Positions 9,369-17,798 of a stretch of DNA of 64,000 nucleotides are shown in pieces. Positions within the stretch are counted from its first letter, which is position 1. The number at the start of each line of letters is the position of its first letter. The DNA comes from Skermanella sp. TT6 (GTDB taxonomy: Bacteria; Pseudomonadota; Alphaproteobacteria; Azospirillales; Azospirillaceae). A program made the position numbers and the translations under genes. The notes under the pieces were generated by a model. That model ran no database searches. It was not told the origin of the DNA and was given only the letters and a program-made list of their open reading frames with translations. Location of the stretch: assembly GCF_016653635.2 (NCBI RefSeq), contig NZ_CP067420.1, forward strand, positions 4,986,001 through 5,050,000, given 5' to 3'.

Positions 9369-10619
9369 GTGCTCGCGCTCCTTCACCGGCTGGACCGGCT
9401 GGCCGAAGCCGGGCGGGAGATGGCGGAGCGGCTCCGCCGGCAGCAGGCGGCGATCGACTCGGCCGCGCGCGACGATACCGAGCGGAAACGGGCGGAAGCA
9501 GCACTGCGCGACCAGGTGGCGTTCCTCTCCACCCTGCTCGACACCATTCCCAGCCCGATCTACTACAAGGACGCGGCCGGCTTCTATCTGGGCTGCAACC
9601 GGGCCTTCGCGGCGATCCACGGCCGCACGGTGGACGAGGTGGTCGGCCGGCGCGCGGCGGACCTGATGGGTCCGGCCCTCGCCGGGCTGGACGACAACGC
9701 CGATACCTGCCTGGCGGCCCTGGAAGACCCTTTCCAGGTCTATGAGACCCAGATCGACTTCGCCGACGGCTCGCGCCACGACATCCTGTTCTCCAAGGCG
9801 CTCTACCGCCAGTCGGACGGGTCGGTCGGCGGCCTCGTCGGCGTGATGAGCGACACCACCGACCGGAGCCGGCACGAACAGCAGATCGCCGAGGCGCGCG
9901 ACCGGATGGCCCGGCAGGCGGAGGAGCTGAGGCGCTCCAACGCCGAGTTGGAGCAGTTCGCCTATGTCGCCTCCCACGACCTGCGCGAGCCGCTGCGCAT
10001 GGTCACCAGCTACCTGTCGCTGCTCCAGCGCCGCTACGAAGACAGGCTGGACGACGATGCCCGCGACTTCATCGGCTTCGCCCGCGACGGCGCCACGCGG
10101 ATGGACCGGCTGATCCTGGACCTGCTGGACTACTCACGGGTCGGCCGGCGCTCGAAGGCGATGGCGCCGATCCCGGTGGCCGAGGTCATCGCGGCCGCCC
10201 GCCATAATCTCCAGGTGGCACTTGCCGAAAGCGCCGCCATACTCCGGGTGCCGCCCGACCTGCCCGTGGTGCCTGCCGACGACAACGAGCTGACGCGGCT
10301 CTTCCAGAACCTGATCGGCAACGCGGTGAAATACCGCTCTCCCGGCACGGTGCCGGAAATCTCGATCGACTGGGCCGACGAGCCCGGCTGCTGGCGCTTC
10401 GGCGTGACCGACAACGGGCTGGGCATCGCGGCGGAGCATTTCGACCGGATCTTCATGGTGTTCCAGCGGCTCCACGGCCGCGGCGACTATGACGGCACGG
10501 GCATCGGCCTCGCGATCTGCCGCAAGATCGTCGAGCACCATGGCGGCAGGATCTGGGTCACCTCCGAACCGGGCCGCGGCAGCACCTTCCACTTCACCCT
10601 GGCGAAACCGGCGGAGTGA
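9369..10619 (+). CDS. PAS-domain histidine kinase (true start probably upstream, with two membrane helices)
   Basis: From GTG 9369 the protein is 416 aa: a short coiled region, a PAS domain (about 50-165), HisKA with the phospho-acceptor in ASHDLREPLR (about 205) and an ATPase domain (NLIGNAVKY, DNGLGI, GTGIGLAI). The same frame stays open upstream to a TAG at 9186. It encodes two hydrophobic segments just before GTG 9369 (about 9255-9311 and 9327-9368, the second running on into VLALL), with no ATG, GTG or TTG available. CTG at 9228 or 9243 could start a membrane-bound form; GGCGGAA lies just before 9243. So the start given is a conservative minimum. The core is a close relative of the kinase at 6451-8925. 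No regulator gene is adjacent on this strand, so it may share the Rcp1-like regulator. Confidence 0.88.
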   Translation: MLALLHRLDRLAEAGREMAERLRRQQAAIDSAARDDTERKRAEAALRDQVAFLSTLLDTIPSPIYYKDAAGFYLGCNRAFAAIHGRTVDEVVGRRAADLMGPALAGLDDNADTCLAALEDPFQVYETQIDFADGSRHDILFSKALYRQSDGSVGGLVGVMSDTTDRSRHEQQIAEARDRMARQAEELRRSNAELEQFAYVASHDLREPLRMVTSYLSLLQRRYEDRLDDDARDFIGFARDGATRMDRLILDLLDYSRVGRRSKAMAPIPVAEVIAAARHNLQVALAESAAILRVPPDLPVVPADDNELTRLFQNLIGNAVKYRSPGTVPEISIDWADEPGCWRFGVTDNGLGIAAEHFDRIFMVFQRLHGRGDYDGTGIGLAICRKIVEHHGGRIWVTSEPGRGSTFHFTLAKPAE

Positions 10620-10635
10620 GCGCCCGGAACCGGGA

Positions 10636-11262
10636 TCAGCGCACGCCGTCCAGGAAGATCGCGACCACTCCCTCCACATGGCGGGCCATTTCTTCCGGCG
10701 GAGCCAGGTCGGACGGGCGCAGCAGCATCTTCAGGTATTGGTCGCCGTGCAGCAGCCCCATGAAGGTGGCGGCGGCCTGTTCCGGGTCGCCGACATTCAG
10801 TTCTCCGCGCTCGGTGGCCGACCGCAGGTAGTCCGCCAGGATACCGCGGATGACATTGGGGCCGCCCTTGAAGAAGGCGTCGATCGCCCGGGGCAACTGG
10901 TCCGCATTGGCGATCAGCAGGCGCATGATCTTCGAACTGTCCGGAGACAGGACGCCCTGGACGAAACTCATGCCGAAATCCGTCAGGGCCCGCTCGGGAT
11001 CGCCGTCGCGGAACGGGATGTTCCGGAAGCGCTCGGCGAACTCCGCGCATTTCAAGGTGATCGCGGTCTCGAACAGGCCGTCCTTGTCGCCGAACGCCTC
11101 GTAGACGGTCGACCGCGACCCGCCCGACAGGGCGATGATGTCGGCCAGGGTGGTCCGCTCGAATCCCTTTTCCAGGAACAGCGTCCAGGCAGCGTCCAGT
11201 ATGGCGCGGCGCCGCGCATCCCCTCGCGGCCCGCACATCTTGAAACATCCCTCCAGCGTCAT
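10636..11262 (-). CDS. TetR/AcrR-family repressor of the adjacent RND efflux operon
   Basis: This is a 208 aa TetR-family regulator. The N-terminal helix-turn-helix is clear (RRRAILDAAWTLFLEKGF, then TTLADIIALSGGSRSTVYEAF). The C-terminal ligand domain is of the broad AcrR/AefR type. ATG at 11262 is preceded by GGAGG at good spacing; an internal ATG at 11238 is weaker. It is transcribed divergently from an adaptor-pump-outer membrane factor operon, the classic layout for a local efflux repressor whose inducer is a pump substrate. A perfect palindrome (11360-11376) lies over the -10 of its own promoter, so autoregulation together with pump control is likely. The ligand is unknown. Confidence 0.9.
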   Translation of the reverse strand: MTLEGCFKMCGPRGDARRRAILDAAWTLFLEKGFERTTLADIIALSGGSRSTVYEAFGDKDGLFETAITLKCAEFAERFRNIPFRDGDPERALTDFGMSFVQGVLSPDSSKIMRLLIANADQLPRAIDAFFKGGPNVIRGILADYLRSATERGELNVGDPEQAAATFMGLLHGDQYLKMLLRPSDLAPPEEMARHVEGVVAIFLDGVR

Positions 11263-11359
11263 CGGCGCACCTCCGTGCCCCGCCCCCTATGCACCACGTC
11301 GTCCCCTGCCATTCAGCATCCCTCGATTAGACAGACTTGTACTTTGCACCTGCGCACTA

Positions 11360-11394
11360 TACTGTATCGTACAGTACAGAGCTGACCGGTTCAA
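11360..11394 (-). promoter_or_regulatory. Palindromic TetR operator over the tetR promoter
   Basis: A perfect inverted repeat, TACTGTA-TCG-TACAGTA, occupies 11360-11376. On the minus strand a promoter TTGAAC (11389-11394), 17 bp, TACGAT (11366-11371) reads towards the TetR gene, and its -10 lies inside the palindrome. The palindrome is also 88 bp before the efflux operon start, so one dimer or dimer pair could control both directions. No equally clear forward promoter is seen. Confidence 0.6.
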
Positions 11395-11463
11395 TGCGGG
11401 CTTGCGTCCTGCCGCCCGCCGGGTCGCTTCCTTCAAGAAATACAGACAGGTCATGGGGCTGCG

Positions 11464-12660
11464 ATGATGAATTTCTGGTCAGTCAGGAACTCCTCGATTG
11501 CCGTCGCGATGCTTTTTCTCGCGACGGGGTGTGATGGCACGGGCGCCGTCGCCCAACAGGGGGGCGGCCAGGGCCGCCCGCCGGCGGAGGTGGGTGTCGT
11601 CACGCTGCAGCCGCAATCGGTCGACGTCACGACGGAACTGCCGGGACGAACCACGGCGGCGCGCCTGGCCGAGGTCAGGCCGCAGGTCAACGGGATCATC
11701 CTGAAGCGCCTGTTCGAGGAAGGCGCGGAAGTCAAGGCGGGGCAGCAGCTCTACCAGATCGACCCCGCTCCCTACCAGGCGTCGCTCGACACCGCCAAGG
11801 CCGAGCTTCAGCGCGCCGAAGCGGCGGCCAAGTCGGCCCGGACCAAGGCGGCCCGCTACCGCGACCTGGTCAAGTCGCGCGCCGTCAGCCAGCAGGATTA
11901 CGACGACATCGCCGCGACCCTGCTGGAGAACGAGGCCCAGGTCGCCTCCGCCAAGGCGGCGATCCGGACGGCCCAGATCAACCTCGACTACACGAAGGTC
12001 GCCTCTCCGATCTCCGGCCGGATCGGCCGCTCGACCGTGACCGAGGGCGCCCTGGTCACCGCCAACCAGACCCAGGCCTTGGCGACGGTCACCCAGCTAG
12101 ACCCGATCTACGTGGACGTGACCCAGTCCAGCGCCGAGATGTTCCGACTGCGCCAGGCCGTCGGCCGCGGCGCGATCCAGAGCGTCGAGGGCAAGGCGCC
12201 GGTCACCCTGCTGGTCGGCGGATCGAACGACGCCCCCTACCCGCACCGGGGCGAGCTCCAGTTCTCGGAGGTCAGCGTCGACGAATCGACCGGCTCGGTC
12301 CGGCTGCGCGCCGTGTTCCCGAATCCGAACCAGGACCTCCTGCCGGGACTGTTCGTCCGGGCCAAGGTCAATTGGGGCGCCGCCGAGAACGTCTTCATGG
12401 TGCCGCAGCAGGCGGTGGTCCGCCGGCCCGACGGCAGCGCCTTCGTCTGGGCGGTCGGTCCGGACGGCAAGGCCGCCCAGAAGACGGTGAACGCGGAGCG
12501 GGCGATCGGCGACAAGTGGCTGGTCACCCAGGGCGTCGCCCCCGGCGACCGGGTCGTCGTGGAAGGCATCCAGAAGGTGGCGCCCGGCGCCCAGGTCAAT
12601 GCGGTGGCGCTCGACGCCGGCCAGCCGGGCGCGGTCGCCCAGGCCGAAGAAGCCCGGTAG
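11464..12660 (+). CDS. RND efflux periplasmic adaptor (AcrA/MexA family)
   Basis: This 398 aa lipoprotein is the membrane fusion protein of a tripartite drug efflux pump and links the inner-membrane pump to the outer-membrane channel. The N-terminus is a signal peptide with a lipobox (LATGC), so the mature protein is lipid-anchored at Cys. Then come the barrel-sandwich/lipoyl halves (RPQVNGIILKRLFEEGAEV; TKVASPISGRIGRSTV), a coiled-coil hairpin (about 105-165) and beta-barrel domains. The length matches AcrA/MexA. It is the first gene of a three-gene operon, with 27 bp to the pump gene. An ATG one codon later (11467) is also possible. Substrates cannot be told from sequence. Confidence 0.95.
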   Translation: MMNFWSVRNSSIAVAMLFLATGCDGTGAVAQQGGGQGRPPAEVGVVTLQPQSVDVTTELPGRTTAARLAEVRPQVNGIILKRLFEEGAEVKAGQQLYQIDPAPYQASLDTAKAELQRAEAAAKSARTKAARYRDLVKSRAVSQQDYDDIAATLLENEAQVASAKAAIRTAQINLDYTKVASPISGRIGRSTVTEGALVTANQTQALATVTQLDPIYVDVTQSSAEMFRLRQAVGRGAIQSVEGKAPVTLLVGGSNDAPYPHRGELQFSEVSVDESTGSVRLRAVFPNPNQDLLPGLFVRAKVNWGAAENVFMVPQQAVVRRPDGSAFVWAVGPDGKAAQKTVNAERAIGDKWLVTQGVAPGDRVVVEGIQKVAPGAQVNAVALDAGQPGAVAQAEEAR

Positions 12661-12687
12661 GGGCGCGGCCCAGATCACGGATCCAAC

Positions 12688-15600
12688 ATGTCAAAATACT
12701 TCATCGACAGGCCGGTCTTCGCCTGGGTGATCGCGATCGTGATCATGCTGGCGGGCGGCCTGAGCATCCTGGGGCTGCCGATCGAGCAGTATCCCTCGAT
12801 CGCCCCGCCCTCGATCCGCATCAACGCGACGTATCCGGGCGCCTCGGCCCAGACGCTGGAAGGTACGGTGACCCAGGTCATCGAGCAGCAGATGAACGGT
12901 CTCGACCATCTGCGCTATATCTCGTCCAACAGCGACAGCTCCGGCACGGCCCAGATCACCCTGACCTTCAACCCGGAGGCCGACCCCGACATCGCGCAGG
13001 TGCAGGTGCAGAACAAGCTGCAGCTCGCCATGCCGCGCCTGCCGCAGGAGGTCCAGCAGCAGGGCGTCCAGGTCACCAAGGGCAACAACACCTTCCTGAT
13101 GGTCATGGGGTTCGTGTCGTCCGACGGCACCATGCCCCAGGACGACATCGCCGACTTCGTGGCGTCCAGCGTCCAGGACCCGATCAGCCGGGTGACCGGC
13201 GTCGGCACCGTGACCCTGTTCGGCGCCCAGCACGCCATGCGCATCTGGCTGGACCCGAACAAGCTGATCAGCTACGGCCTGACCACGACCGACGTGGTGG
13301 GCGCCATCACCGCGCAGAACGCCGAGGTGTCGGCCGGCCAGCTCGGCGGCGCCCCGGCGGCGCCCGGCCAGCAGCTCAACGCGACCATCATCGCCCAGAC
13401 CCGGCTCCAGACGCCGGAGGAATTCAGCAGGATCCTGATCCGGGTCAACACCGACGGTTCCCAGATCCGTCTGGCCGACGTCGCCCGGGTCGAGGTCGGG
13501 GCAGAGAACTTCACCACCGTCGCGCGCTACAACGGCAAGCCCGCCGCCGGCATGGGCATCAGCCTGGCGACCGGGGCCAACGCGCTGGACACCGCCGCCG
13601 CCGTGCGGGAGCGGATCGAGGAACTGAAGCCCTTCTTCCCGGCCGGGGTCGAGGTCGTCTACCCCTATGACACGACCCCGTTCGTCAAGCTGTCGATCGA
13701 GGGCGTGGTGCATACGCTGCTGGAGGCGATCGTCCTCGTCTTCGCCATCATGTACCTGTTCCTCCAGAACTTCCGGGCGACGCTGATCCCGACCATCGCG
13801 GTGCCTGTGGTGCTGCTTGGAACCTTCGGCGTGCTGGCGGCGGCCGGCTTCACCATCAACACGCTGACCATGTTCGCCATGGTGCTGGCCATCGGCCTGC
13901 TGGTCGACGACGCCATCGTCGTGGTCGAGAACGTCGAGCGCGTGATGGCGGAGGAAGGGCTGTCGCCCAGGGAGGCGACCCGGAAGAGCATGGGCCAGAT
14001 CACCGGCGCGCTGATCGGCATCGCGCTGGTCCTGTCCGCCGTGTTCGTTCCCATGGCCTTCTTCGGCGGATCGACCGGCGCCATCTACCGCCAGTTCTCG
14101 CTGACCGTGGTGTCGGCCATGGCGCTGTCGGTGGTGGTGGCGCTGATCCTGACGCCCGCGCTCTGCGCCACCATGCTGAAGCCGGTCAAGGGCCACGGCC
14201 AGCCGCGCAAGGGCTTCTTCGGTTGGTTCAACCGCACCTTCGACCGCGGCAACGCCCGATACCAGCGGGGCGTCGGCCACATGATCCACCGGCGCGGCCG
14301 GTACCTGGTGATCTACCTGCTGATCGTCGCCGGCCTGGGCGTGCTGTTCGTCCGCCTGCCCGCCGCCTTCCTGCCCAACGAGGACCAGGGCATCCTGCTG
14401 ACCCAGATGGCCCTGCCCCCCGGCGCCACGCTGGAACGGACGCTGGAAACCGTCGAGGCGGTCGAGCGCCATTACCTCGAGGACGAGAAGGACTACGTCA
14501 ACGGCATCTTCGCGGTCGCCGGCTTCAGCTTCAGCGGCCGCGGCCAGAACACCGCCATCGCCTTCGCCAACCTGAAGGACTGGGAGGTCCGCGGCAGCGA
14601 CGAGGGCGCCGTCAGCGCCATCGCCGGACGCGCCATGGCCTCGCTGTCCCGGGTCCGCGACGCGATGATCTTCGCCTTCACCCCGCCGGCCATCATCGAG
14701 CTGGGCAACGCCACCGGCTTCGACATGCAGCTGGTCGACCGCGGCGGCCTGGGGCACGAGGCGCTGATGCAGGCGCGCGGCCAGCTGCTCGGCCTCGCGG
14801 CGCAGAACCCGGCGCTGGTCGGCGTCCGGCCCAACGGGCTGGACGACAATCCGCAGCTGCGGATCGACATCGACCGGGAGAAGGCGAGCGCGCTGGGCCT
14901 GTCGCTGGCGGACATCAACACGACGCTGACGGCGACCTGGGGCTCCAGCTACGTCAACGACTTCATCGAGAACGGCCGGGTCAAGCGGGTCTATCTGCAG
15001 GCCGACGCGCCCTACCGCATGCTGCCGTCCGATCTGGACCGCTGGTACATGCGGAACGGGGCGGGCGAGATGGTGCCCTTCTCCACCTTCTCGACCACTC
15101 ACTGGGACTACGGTTCGCCCCGGCTGGAGCGGTTCAACGGCGTCTCCTCGATCAACATCCAGGGCCAGGCGGCGCCGGGCGTCAGTTCCGGCGAGGCCAT
15201 GGCGATCATGGAGGACCTGGCGCGCCAGCTTCCCACGGGCATCAGCTTCGAGTGGCAGGGCCTGTCCTACGAGGAACGGCTGTCCGGCTCCCAGGCCCCG
15301 GCCCTGTACGCGATCTCGATCCTGGTCGTGTTCCTGTGCCTGGCCGCCCTGTACGAGAGCTGGTCGATCCCGGCCTCGGTCATCCTGGTGGTGCCGCTGG
15401 GCGTGCTGGGCGCCGTCATCGCGGCGCACCTGCGGGGCCTGCCCAACGACGTCTATTTCCAGGTGGGCCTGCTGACGACCATCGGCCTGTCGGCGAAGAA
15501 CGCGATCCTGATCGTGGAGTTCGCCAAGGACATGCACGACGAGGGCATGGGCCTGCTGGAGGCGACCATCGAGGCGTGCCGCCAGCGCCTGCGGCCGATC

Positions 15601-15831
15601 CTGATGACGTCCTTCGCCTTCATCCTGGGCGTGCTGCCGCTGGCGATCAGCACCGGCGCCGGTTCGGGCAGCCAGAACGCCATCGGCGTCGGCGTGATGG
15701 GCGGCATGATCTCGGCCACCGTGCTGGCGATCTTCTTCGTGCCGGTGTTCTTCGTGGCGGTGCTGAAGCTGGTCGCCCGCTGGGCCCCGAAGGGTCACCA
15801 GGGCACACCCGAACCGGCCCAGGCCGACTGA
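12688..15831 (+). CDS. RND multidrug efflux pump (HAE1 family, AcrB/MexB-like)
   Basis: At 1047 aa this is a full-length hydrophobe/amphiphile exporter: proton-driven, trimeric and inner-membrane. The N-terminus ([21 protein letters not shown]) is typical of the AcrB family. The transmembrane proton-relay segment [18 protein letters not shown] carries the paired Asp residues near residue 408, and the second-half helix contains [15 protein letters not shown] with the relay Lys. Two large periplasmic loops follow TM1 and TM7. It sits between its adaptor and outer-membrane factor genes (27 bp and 16 bp gaps), so all three proteins should assemble one pump under the divergent TetR repressor. Confidence 0.97.
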   Translation: MSKYFIDRPVFAWVIAIVIMLAGGLSILGLPIEQYPSIAPPSIRINATYPGASAQTLEGTVTQVIEQQMNGLDHLRYISSNSDSSGTAQITLTFNPEADPDIAQVQVQNKLQLAMPRLPQEVQQQGVQVTKGNNTFLMVMGFVSSDGTMPQDDIADFVASSVQDPISRVTGVGTVTLFGAQHAMRIWLDPNKLISYGLTTTDVVGAITAQNAEVSAGQLGGAPAAPGQQLNATIIAQTRLQTPEEFSRILIRVNTDGSQIRLADVARVEVGAENFTTVARYNGKPAAGMGISLATGANALDTAAAVRERIEELKPFFPAGVEVVYPYDTTPFVKLSIEGVVHTLLEAIVLVFAIMYLFLQNFRATLIPTIAVPVVLLGTFGVLAAAGFTINTLTMFAMVLAIGLLVDDAIVVVENVERVMAEEGLSPREATRKSMGQITGALIGIALVLSAVFVPMAFFGGSTGAIYRQFSLTVVSAMALSVVVALILTPALCATMLKPVKGHGQPRKGFFGWFNRTFDRGNARYQRGVGHMIHRRGRYLVIYLLIVAGLGVLFVRLPAAFLPNEDQGILLTQMALPPGATLERTLETVEAVERHYLEDEKDYVNGIFAVAGFSFSGRGQNTAIAFANLKDWEVRGSDEGAVSAIAGRAMASLSRVRDAMIFAFTPPAIIELGNATGFDMQLVDRGGLGHEALMQARGQLLGLAAQNPALVGVRPNGLDDNPQLRIDIDREKASALGLSLADINTTLTATWGSSYVNDFIENGRVKRVYLQADAPYRMLPSDLDRWYMRNGAGEMVPFSTFSTTHWDYGSPRLERFNGVSSINIQGQAAPGVSSGEAMAIMEDLARQLPTGISFEWQGLSYEERLSGSQAPALYAISILVVFLCLAALYESWSIPASVILVVPLGVLGAVIAAHLRGLPNDVYFQVGLLTTIGLSAKNAILIVEFAKDMHDEGMGLLEATIEACRQRLRPILMTSFAFILGVLPLAISTGAGSGSQNAIGVGVMGGMISATVLAIFFVPVFFVAVLKLVARWAPKGHQGTPEPAQAD

Positions 15832-15847
15832 CGAGGCGCTGAAGGAA

Positions 15848-17323
15848 ATGACGGACAAGATCATGACGAAACGGCGCCTCGCCCCGGCATCCCTGGCCCT
15901 GCTGCTGCTCGGCGGATGCTCCTTCATCCCCGACTATGTCCGGCCCGGGTCGCCGGTGCCGCAGGCTTGGCCGTCGGGTCCCGCCTATATGGACTCGGCG
16001 GCGGCCCTGCCGGCAAGCGCGGGGCCCACGCTGGCCGACCTGGGCTGGCAGGAATTCTTCCGGTCGACCCGGCTCCAGGAGCTGATCGGGACTGCCCTGG
16101 CCAACAACCGCGACCTTCGGGTCGCGGCGCTCAACGTCGAGCAGGCCCGGGCCCAGTACCGCATCGAGCGGTCCACGCTGCTGCCGGCCGTGGACGTCGG
16201 CGGCAGCCTGACCCGCCAGCGCACGCCGGCCGACCTGTCGCGGACCGGCCGGGCCTCGGTCGGCAGCCAGTGGGAAGCCAGCATCGGCACCACGTCGTTC
16301 GAGCTGGACCTGTTCGGCCGCATCCGCAGCCTGGAGCAGTCGGCCCTGGAAAGCTTCTTCGCGACCGAGCAGGCCCAGGCCGCAGCCCGGATCTCGCTGA
16401 TCGCGGAGGTCGCCAACGCCTACCTGACCCTGCTGGCCGACCAGGAGCTTCTGAAGCTGACCGAGGACACGCTGCGGACCCAGCAGCAGTCCTTCGACCT
16501 GACCCGGCGCAGCTTCGACCGCGGCGTCGGCACCCAGCTCGACGTGGCCCAGGCGCGCACGGCGGTGGAGACGGCGCGGGCCAACCGGGCGGCCTATGTC
16601 CGCCTGATCGCCCAGGACAAGAACGCCCTGGCGCTGCTGGTCGGCACCCCGATCGACGATTCCGTGCTGGACGGGGCGCCGTCGCTCGGCACCGGCGACT
16701 TCGTCGCCGACCTGCCGGTGGGACTGCCCTCCGACCTGCTCCAGCGCCGCCCCGACATCATCGAGGCCGAGTACAATCTGCGGGCGGCTAACGCCAATAT
16801 CGGCGCCGCGCGGGCGGCCTTCTTCCCGACCATCGGGCTGACCGCCTCGGCCGGCACGGCCAGCGCCGCCCTGTCGGGCCTGTTCGACGGCGGCAGCGGC
16901 GCCTGGAGCTTCCTGCCCCAGATCGGCCTGCCGATCTTCGACTACGGCCTGCGGGAGGCGAACCTGGAGAGCACCAAGGTGCAGCGGGAGATCGGGGTCG
17001 CCCGGTACGAGCGGGCGATCCAGGTCGCCTTCCGCGAGGTGTCCGACGCCCTGGCCGCCCAGGGCACGCTGGACGACCAGCTGGAGGCCCAGAGCGCCCT
17101 GGTCGACGCGACGCGGTCGAGCTACGACCTGTCGATCCTGCGCTACAACCGCGGCCTGGACAGCTTCCTCAACGCGCTGGACAGCCAGCGGTCGCTGTAC
17201 TCGGCCCAGCAGGACCTGATCAACGCGCGCTTGTCGCAGCTCGGCAATCTCGTCACCCTGTACAAGGTGCTGGGCGGCGGGGCGCCGGCCGAACCCGTGA
17301 GGGTGGCGGGCAACCCGGAGTAA
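15848..17323 (+). CDS. Outer-membrane efflux lipoprotein (OprM/NodT family)
   Basis: This 491 aa protein is the trimeric channel of the pump. The N-terminal signal peptide ends in a lipobox (LLGGCS). Two duplicated outer-membrane-factor repeats follow, with the family signatures NRDLRVAALNVEQARAQYR in the first half and LLQRRPDIIEAEYNLRAANANIGAARAAFFP in the second. The start is the ATG at 15848; an in-frame ATG at 15863 (MTKRR) would give a more usual signal peptide and may be the true one. It is the third gene of the efflux operon, 16 bp after the pump gene. Confidence 0.95.
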   Translation: MTDKIMTKRRLAPASLALLLLGGCSFIPDYVRPGSPVPQAWPSGPAYMDSAAALPASAGPTLADLGWQEFFRSTRLQELIGTALANNRDLRVAALNVEQARAQYRIERSTLLPAVDVGGSLTRQRTPADLSRTGRASVGSQWEASIGTTSFELDLFGRIRSLEQSALESFFATEQAQAAARISLIAEVANAYLTLLADQELLKLTEDTLRTQQQSFDLTRRSFDRGVGTQLDVAQARTAVETARANRAAYVRLIAQDKNALALLVGTPIDDSVLDGAPSLGTGDFVADLPVGLPSDLLQRRPDIIEAEYNLRAANANIGAARAAFFPTIGLTASAGTASAALSGLFDGGSGAWSFLPQIGLPIFDYGLREANLESTKVQREIGVARYERAIQVAFREVSDALAAQGTLDDQLEAQSALVDATRSSYDLSILRYNRGLDSFLNALDSQRSLYSAQQDLINARLSQLGNLVTLYKVLGGGAPAEPVRVAGNPE

Positions 17324-17375
17324 GCCCGGCTGCTCCGGCTTTCTCGGGCCGGATTTCGAAGGGAGGAAACGAGCC

Positions 17376-17732
17376 ATGAAGCAGGTGATGTTCGTCGAGC
17401 TCGGCATGGGCGCCGACCTGCACGGCCAGGATGTGACCAAGGCGGCCGTGCGCGCCGTGCGGAACGCCATCGAACGCAACTCCATGCCGGGGATGCGTAC
17501 CCTGGTGGACGGCGACACCAGCCGCATGCGGGTGCGGGTCCACCTCGCTGTGCCGGCGGACGCCGAGAAGCTGGACCATGAGGCCGTGCGCGCGGTCTTC
17601 CCCTACGGCCAGGTAAGCATCGAGGTGGTCGCCGGCGGGATGCTGGCGCCCAGCGGCATCTTCCTGGCGGACAAGGGCGACGCCAACGAGATGATCTACA
17701 TCGTCAACGCCGCCGTCGAGGTCGGGATCTGA
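17376..17732 (+). CDS. Lin0512-family protein
   Basis: This 118 aa protein belongs to the conserved Lin0512 family, whose biochemical role is not known to me. The family pattern is visible at both ends: an N-terminal VELGMGADLHGQDVTKAA, a middle LVDGDTSRMRVRVHLAVP, and a C-terminal SIEVVAGGMLAPSGIF. It has a strong ribosome binding site (GGGAGGAAAC). It lies 52 bp after the efflux channel gene on the same strand and could be read through from that operon, but nothing links it functionally to efflux. The family call is fairly certain; the function is open. Confidence 0.85.
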   Translation: MKQVMFVELGMGADLHGQDVTKAAVRAVRNAIERNSMPGMRTLVDGDTSRMRVRVHLAVPADAEKLDHEAVRAVFPYGQVSIEVVAGGMLAPSGIFLADKGDANEMIYIVNAAVEVGI

Positions 17733-17798
17733 AACCGGTGCGGAGGGGCGGCGTCCCGCCGCCCAGGGTGCGCGGGACGCGCACCCTCCCTCGGGAGC

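Noticed and set aside
12691-15927. A 1078-codon frame antisense to the RND pump gene
   Set aside because: It is the complement shadow of the pump gene, rich in Arg, His, Gln and Asp, with no domain I recognise.
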